A stretch of DNA of 64,000 nucleotides from Datisca glomerata (lineage: Eukaryota > Streptophyta > Magnoliopsida > Cucurbitales > Datiscaceae): NCBI GenBank assembly GCA_003255025.1, contig QANY01011938.1, forward strand, positions 511,100 to 575,099. The letters are read 5' to 3'. This document shows positions 58,227 through 64,000 of this stretch, piece by piece. The notes under the pieces are model-generated. The model saw only the letters and a list, made by a program, of their open reading frames with translations. It searched no databases and had not been told where the DNA came from. The position numbers were made by a program, and so were the translations under genes. Position 1 is the first letter of the stretch; each line of letters begins with the position of its first letter.

Positions 58227-60170
58227 TTGCATTTCAAAAATTGTATATGTTCAGAACGTGATATCATCTTCTAGGAAAATCCCAAAAGTAATATGTGATT
58301 CGCAAGTATTTACGGTGATCGAAAATTTAATAGCACAAGGAACAATGTTATCATACAGTACCAACGTACCAATTCTTCTTAACAAGATCAATGAAGGTAA
58401 AGCATAAAATCATACAACATGAGGAGAAAATTATCATACAGTACCAGCATAACAACAGAAAAAAAAGCACCTAAAATTGAAATTAGAAGTATAAGTAAAT
58501 TACATCAACGATCAACCAAAAATAATGAACGTCATCAAACTACAACTTCCATACCAGCATATTAGCCAGAAAAAGGTTCCAATGCGTTCAGAATAGCACG
58601 CAGTAATCATGTTTCAAGAAGCCAAACAAGAGGGAAAAATAAATGCGACGGAAGATTCTGAATTCCATTTTCTTTTCTTTTTTCTCTCGTTTTCTATTTT
58701 GATTTACCAGCAGCCAAACGAGAGGGAAAAATTAATGAGAGAAGATAAAATGTGAAAACAAAGATCAAGTAGGTGCTTGGAGGAATAAGAGCACAAGACT
58801 CTATTGACCATATAAAATAGTTCAAAAGAATCCTAAAAATTTTCCAACAAGCTAACCAAGCGATACCCAGATCAGAAAATCAACAAACCAAGAAAAAAGT
58901 TGGTGCTCAGACACATAAACGCAACAAAACGTAGGAGATCTATGAAGTTTCAGAAAAAAAAAAACAAACAAAAGCAGATTAAAAAACTGATTTATGAAAA
59001 CGTAGATCTATAGACAAAAGACAAACAAAGGCGATTAAAAACTCATACCAACTCCATCGAGAGAGAGCAACGAATCCAGAGCATAAGAAAAAATGAGAAG
59101 CAGAGGAAAAGGATGACACTTAGTAGATTCAGAGAAGCTGTGTGAAGAAGAAGCGGCGAGAGGAAGAAGCTTCGTATGGTCGTGATGCAGGATCGAAGAG
59201 GGTTTGAAGATCTGATGTGACAAAGAGGGTTCGAAGAACTAGTGTTGGTGTGACGAAGAGGGTTCAAAGGCTTCGTATGCCTTAGTCCCGTTTAGTCCCC
59301 TCTTCTTTTAGGAGGGGACTAAATTATCCTATGTGGGTATAACTAAAGAGAACCACCGTATTTGTTAGTACGAGCTCAATATTTTTATCAAACATAGGAT
59401 AGTACTAAAATAATATTGTCCTGCCTTTAGTACTATATAGTACAGACTACCAAACAAGCCCTCAGTAGGTAGAAGATTAATAAAGCTAATTATTGATCAA
59501 AAGAGAAGCCTGCGATTACCTTATGGATCTTAAGCACTTTAATTTTATGTAATTTGTTTAACATGGTAGGATTATGCCACTGAAAATATCCAAAATGTGA
59601 ACGTGCTTCATTAAAAAGGATAAGAGGGATTACAGCTAGCAGACTGTTATCATGTTGTAAAACATAATCTAAGATAGTAGGAAAATCATCTAACCAAAGC
59701 CAAGAAATCAAAGCATGAAGAACAAATGTACTTAGGAAATGAACAGCTAAAGATCTTGAGTTCCAATGACACCACTCCGAATTTCCATAAAACTGTAAAT
59801 TTGAAAAAGAAAACATGATTAAGAAAAAGAATTAACTAACCCTAGTGTTGAAGAAGATAATGTCAAGCGCTTCATGTTATACAAGGCCCTAATAATGGAT
59901 GCAACCTGGAAAGTATTCCAACCACAATGACGAATGTTCTTGGGTTATTTGGATAAATGCACCATTTCCATTTTTACAAAAGAATTTTATACTCATTTTT
60001 TAAAATTCAGAATTTTATACTCCTAGCCAACTAAATCAAGTAAAAGTCATTGTTCTTACTCTTCTCAAAATATTTACACATCAATTAGGTTAGATGTTTC
60101 TTTCTCTTTTCTCTTCTTTCTCTTCTCTCCTCTCTCTCTCTCTCCTCTTCTCTACTCTTTTGCTTCACTT
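58227..60170. other. Spacer with unrecognised sequence
   Basis: No clear gene. On the - strand 59816-59490 is a 108-codon open frame (FLSTFVLHALISWLWLDDF, LLAVIPLILFNEARSHFGYF) whose composition looks protein-like but which I cannot assign. 59280-59460 contains gtcccgtttagtccc and ends ctaccaaacaagccc, which reversed (gggcttgtttggtag) resembles a DNA-transposon terminus. No partner was found. Confidence 0.4.
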
Positions 60171-60309
60171 CTCCTCAAGGTCTGCTCTTTCTACTTTTAG
60201 AGCTAAGGAAGAGGAAATTGAGAGGAGGAAGATGGAGGTTAGAGAGACGGTTCAAGGTCAGTTGGGTCAAGTTGAGGAAGAAACTAAGCATTTTGGCCTT
60301 GATTCGTGA
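60171..60309 (+). pseudogene. RAB6-interacting golgin-like gene fragment
   Basis: Reads SSRSALSTFRAKEEEIERRK, then MEVRETVQGQLGQVEEETK, the conserved coiled-coil start of plant RAB6-interacting golgin-like proteins. A frameshift within the last codons yields a stop at 60307-60309; the correct frame would read LALIRE up to a gtatttc donor at 60310. The remaining exons are not recognised downstream (60614-60840 has an unassigned readable stretch). The upstream part of the frame is only translated CT repeat (60100-60165). Confidence 0.65.
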
Positions 60310-61073
60310 GGTATTTCTTCAAAAGATTTTGATTTTTTTGCTCTTTTTGTTGAGAGAAATTGAGGTTTTGTGGGTCTCTGTTCAAATTTTCAGGAAAAAA
60401 ATCATGCTTTTATTGTTTTTGAAAACTTTCATGATTTTTCTATCAGATTTGGAAAAGTTTAGTTTAGCTGAGTTTTTGTTTTGTGATTTTGTTTAAAATC
60501 TTGCATGGAAAATTCTGTTCGAGAAACTTTCTATGTAACTTCTTTTATGTATGGTGAGTTACAGAGAGATGATTTTTTTGTTTCTCAAGAGACAAAATCA
60601 TAAGTACTTGCAGGAAAATGGTTGCTGAGAAGATATCAGAGTATGATCAAAACAAAATAGATCATATTATTGTTGCGAGCAGAACACGTATAGATATTTT
60701 AGTTGGTGCAACACTCTTGATGAAACAAATAAAGTTAGTAGCAATGACAACATTTAAAAGAACTCGAGGATGAGCTTAGACGCGTGGATATTAGGATACA
60801 AACATTTGAGAGTATATCAGAGACTTTGAAAAAAAACTATGTTTACATTATATGTTTAACGTTTATAATTGTGATAATCATTTGTAGATTAGCTTAGTAG
60901 AACCTTGTTTTAAATTGTTTAATTGCTTTCGATGATAAGTAATAGACTAAAATTTTATGTTGGCTATAAAGACAATCAATCTATTGTATGTATTTTATCA
61001 ATCTATTTGTATGTATATTGTATGAATTTTGTTTTGGTTGGTTAGTAAACTAATGTAAATTGCATATATTCGA
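60310..61073. other. Spacer downstream of the golgin-like fragment
   Basis: 60618-60770 reads MVAEKISEYDQNKIDHIIVA and SRTRIDILVGATLL before a frameshift; no family recognised. Otherwise AT-rich. Confidence 0.4.
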
Positions 61074-61200
61074 TGACTACTTGAAGAGTTCAAGTAGTGG
61101 GTTTTTACCACTTGAACTCTCAAGTAATCACATGCTTTCCAGATAAATCACTGCAGGAGATAAAAAATGACTACCTAAAGGATTCAAATAGTAAAAATAC
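61074..61200. repeat. Isolated copies of the palindromic actacttgaa motif
   Basis: gactacttgaagagttcaag tagt at 61075, its inverted relative accacttgaactctcaagta at 61110 and a decayed copy (gactacctaaaggattcaaa) at 61168. Same motif as the array at 55425-56340. Confidence 0.8.
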
Positions 61201-61254
61201 TATTTTTTAATATGATTAAGTAACAAAACAACTTTTATACTCTATTAAAGGATT

Positions 61255-61925
61255 TTATGTGCTTAAAATATAAGTGAAGCTTAAGAGCGAGAGGTCTATA
61301 TATAATTCATGAATTTCATTCGAAGCACCCTCAATGTCAATAACCAAATTTTTAAGAGTAGGCACATAAATACTATACTTGAGAACATTATCAGGTTCAA
61401 ATATCTGTAAATATTGATCTTCAAGAGCAGAGCATCCACAGAATAGCCTTTGAACTGCTTTTTCATTTTTGTAAATTACTCGTTCGAGTTACAAAGTCTT
61501 AAGATTAGGAAGATGTGCGGATTCAGGAACATCTAAGTATACCCCATGCTCAATTTTAGTACCACCAAGCATTTTGTTGTGAAAATGCTGAAAGGCAGTT
61601 TTCGTAAGGAAATTTCATCGGAGGGTTCGTAACTATTGATGCTTACATCAATCTCTTTGACACTACTTTCCAGATTATTGAGGAAAGTAATCTTCCATTT
61701 CTAGACTGATCTCCACATATTCGACAAAATGCTAGTCGCAACAGCTTGTTTGGTTGGGAGGAACAATAGAATGGAGCAAAGAATTGAGTATGGAAGATCG
61801 CTAATCCTGTCGGAACGACATTCTTCTTTCATTCGCGGCTTTGAGATTGTTAAAGTCATCATCTTTTTCTTCTTCTGCAGACCTTGCAACTCTTTATAAG
61901 AACGAAAACCCACTATATGGGTCAC
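61255..61925 (-). pseudogene. Second F-box/LRR-type pseudogene fragment
   Basis: The - strand starts near 61925 (MTHIVGFRSYKELQGLQ) and holds an intact F-box DRISDLPYSILCSILLFL, PTKQAVATSILSNMWRS, then a deletion of roughly 40-60 codons. It resumes with NNLESSVKEIDVSINSYEPS, LPFSIFTTKCLVVLKLSMG, EKAVQRLFCGCSALEDQ and YVPTLKNLVIDIEGAS, a layout parallel to 49640-50320. The end at about 61255 is undefined and no FBD domain is present. Frameshifts and stops are visible at about 61560 and 61530. It is a diverged paralogue of the 49.6-kb copy. Confidence 0.88.
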
Positions 61926-61984
61926 ACTCCAATGCGGGGGGTTTTCCCCAGCATTGATGCCGGCAATTTTTTTTAATCACCAAA

Positions 61985-62215
61985 TATGTGTTAGGGTTCA
62001 TCAAACACATAATAGAGGTTCACCAAATATGTAATGTGGTTCATCAAGTACGTACAAATTAATAAATCTTGGAAGGATTTACTAAATATGTGATGAGGTT
62101 CACCAAATACGTATAAGGGGTTCACCAAATCTTTGTACGTATTTGGTGAATCCCACCACGTATTTGGTGAACCCCCGTACATATTTGGTGAATCTCTAAA
62201 AAAAAAAAGTTTTAA
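61985..62215. repeat. ggttcaccaaat array with an inverted end
   Basis: About seven copies of ggttcaccaaatatgta followed by the reverse form (tacgtatttggtgaatccc, 62137 on), making a hairpin centred near 62132. Related to the array at 35795-36905. Confidence 0.85.
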
Positions 62216-62235
62216 TTTTTGGTGACTCCCTCAAG

Positions 62236-62440
62236 ATTGCCTTTGTACTGGCGGTTTCTCTAACCAATACCAGCAATTTTCTAATCTATAGCGGCAGTTT
62301 TTGTAACCTATACTGGCGGTTTATGCCCCTATACTAGTGTTTTTTTGGCGATTTTCTAATTTGTGGTGGTTTTGCTATTTTTCGGCGGTTTTGCATCCTA
62401 CAATGATTTTTAGACCTTTTTACAGCGATTTTTTAACAAA
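62236..62440. repeat. Degenerate 22-26 bp repeats (ctatactggcggttt)
   Basis: Six to eight copies such as tactggcggtttctctaacc, tatagcggcagtttttgtaa and ttttcggcggttttgc. Confidence 0.7.
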
Positions 62441-62677
62441 TTTAATTTTTTTTAAATTGATCATGGTATACTTGATGAATCACAAACAAAGTTATCAAGA
62501 TTCTCGATTTTCAATGCGAACGTTAAGTATATTCACTTATATTTTAAATTAGATTTGAATTAAATAATTAATTATTAAAACAATTGAATATTTATTCATA
62601 AATGTATAAGAACATATTCTTGATTATGTTGTTGTGATTTTATTGGATTTTAAGTAAAGATTTCCGAAGCAATTGAA

Positions 62678-62813
62678 CACTTATCCATAAACTCACTAAA
62701 AGTTGTCGTTGATAATGTTGTTGTGCATTTGACAAGTATCGAGCGAGACGTGTTTTCATCATATATAACTATAGGTCGTGATATTATGATGACCGGTAAA
62801 TCTTATTTATCGT
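62678..62813. repeat. Second copy of the 37.4-kb non-coding block
   Basis: acacttatccataaactcac, gttgtcgttgataatgttg, gacaagtatcgagcgagacg and atgaccggtaaatcttattt match 37362-37500 with few differences and no coding capacity. Confidence 0.85.
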
Positions 62814-63034
62814 TTTTTATGTACTTACTTGTTTTGTCACTTAGCCATATTTTTTTACACTTAGGCATTTTCTTAAATCCCGGTTCATGGATAGAATAAG
62901 TATAGAATCAAACATGTTCCTAAATCCCGGTTCATGTATAGATCTCTTTCTCTCTTTCATACAATTATGTGTTACATTTATCATTTTATACATTATTATG
63001 TCTTAGATTTATCGATACATAATTTTTTATTATT

Positions 63035-63700
63035 TAATGAACATGTATAACTCCCGAGGTTGGAGGTGAACACTTTTAGATTTACGGTGAACCCTACTAC
63101 ATTTTAGAAGAACATATCGAAAAAATTAATTTTTAAATTTTGGTGAACACCTCAAGCATTTATTGTACGTGAAATAGTTTGATGAATTCTTCTAAGAATT
63201 ATTAATTTTGTACGTGAAATATTTTGGTGAATCCCTCAAGATTCCCTTTGTACCCCCTGCGAATTTGGTGAACACCAAAATACAGAGTCAATTTTGATGA
63301 ATCCCTCCAGAAATTATTAATTTTGAATGTGAAATATTTTGGTGAACCTCTCAAGATTCCCTTTGTACCCCACTAGAAATTGGTGAACACCAAAATACAA
63401 AGTCAATGTTGGTGAACCCCTCCAAGAATTATTAATTTGCACGTGAAATATTTTGGTAAACCTCTCCAATAATCGTTAATTTTGTACGTAAAATATTTTG
63501 GTGAACCCTTCAAGATTCCCTTTGTACCCTACCAGAAATTGGTGAACACCAAAATACAATGTTAATTTTGTGAACCCCTCTAAGAATTATTAATTTTGTA
63601 TGTGAAATATTTTGGTGAACCCCTTAAATAATTTTTGACTATTTAATGAACATGTATAAACCCTAAGGTTGGAGCTGAACACCTTTAGAAGACTCGTTCT
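63035..63700. repeat. Reverse-orientation ggtgaac minisatellite
   Basis: Five to six copies of a unit with ttttggtgaaccc ctcaag, attccctttgtacccc, agaaattggtgaacaccaaa and ccaagaattattaatttt. It is flanked by two copies of tttaatgaacatgtataa with aggttggag(g/c)tgaacac (63035 and 63640). Confidence 0.9.
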
Positions 63701-63767
63701 CTAAATGCAAACTTTCACCAAATTTAAAAAAACAACATTTTCTTCATATTTGTATATTGCATCTAGG

Positions 63768-64000
63768 CCAAACGCCATCACCACATGGCCAAACGCCATC
63801 ACCACATGGCCAAACGCCATCACCACATGGCCAAACGCCATCACCACATGGGCAAACGCCTGTGTTGATGGCGTTTAGGGCCTGTTGATGGCGTTTGGGG
63901 CCTGTTGATGGCGTTTGGGGCCTGTTGATGGCGTTTGGGGCCTGTTGATGGCGTTTGGGGCCTGTGTTGATGGCGTTTGGGGCCTGTTGATGGCGTTTGG
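63768..64000. repeat. Head-to-head arrays of a 20-21 bp unit (runs off the window)
   Basis: Four copies of ggccaaacgccatcaccaca t, then after a short spacer (63850-63870) seven or more copies of the reversed unit ggcctgttgatggcgtttgg. The last copy meets the window edge. Confidence 0.93.

Overview
The window is a gene-poor, transposon-rich stretch of nuclear DNA from a flowering plant, most likely a dicot. The evidence is nested LTR retrotransposons, LINEs, MULE, CACTA and hAT elements, GT-AG introns, a plant-type choline-transporter-like gene, F-box/FBD relatives and a plant mobile domain (PMD) gene. I cannot name the species. There are no tRNA, rRNA, CRISPR or bacterial features.

Layout. 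1-7479: a decayed Kaonashi-like MULE whose left end lies outside the window. It has a + strand transposase remnant and a - strand DUF1985/Ulp1-type gene that collide at about 1310. Both genes carry the same 31-bp minisatellite inside introns, and a 2.8-kb solo LTR (3239-6037, duplicated CTTCT) has landed in the DUF1985 gene. 7830-9290: a 5'-truncated LINE. 9371-13533: a broken Ty1/copia element (duplicated TTTTG). 14678-20777 (-): the only intact gene I can support, a 10-exon choline transporter-like gene (701 codons; CHER1/CTL1-like) with a small LINE insertion in intron 6. 22474-29748: a 7.3-kb Ty1/copia element (duplicated GATTT) inside an older unclassified repeat. 30720-31020: a Ty3/gypsy RNase H scrap. 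31497-35414: a CACTA element (duplicated ATG) holding a two-unit higher-order minisatellite with long G runs. 35795-36905: a 1.1-kb minisatellite. 38016-42778 (+): a PMD-family pseudogene followed directly by a FAR1-like MULE transposase pseudogene with a zinc knuckle and an octapeptide tail, probably cargo and transposase of one element. 43134-43370: a near-perfect 109-bp-arm hairpin. 49591-54848 (+): an F-box/LRR/FBD pseudogene split by a non-autonomous LTR element (50336-53983, duplicated AGAGG). 55425-56340: a foldback-like array of a palindromic 22-bp motif. 57054-57438: a hAT-type MITE with an 8-bp duplication. Scraps of a histone H2A gene (about 58.2 kb), a RAB6-interacting-golgin-like gene (about 60.2 kb) and a second F-box gene (61.3-61.9 kb, -) follow. 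From 61985 to the end are tandem arrays related to those at 35.8-37.5 kb.

The coding parts, apart from the transporter, are fossils of mobile elements or broken gene copies, so there is no operon-like cooperation. The most unusual content is structural: three intron-confined arrays of one minisatellite in one transposon, an alternating two-unit satellite in a CACTA element, the PMD/FAR1 pairing, and several long foldback structures.
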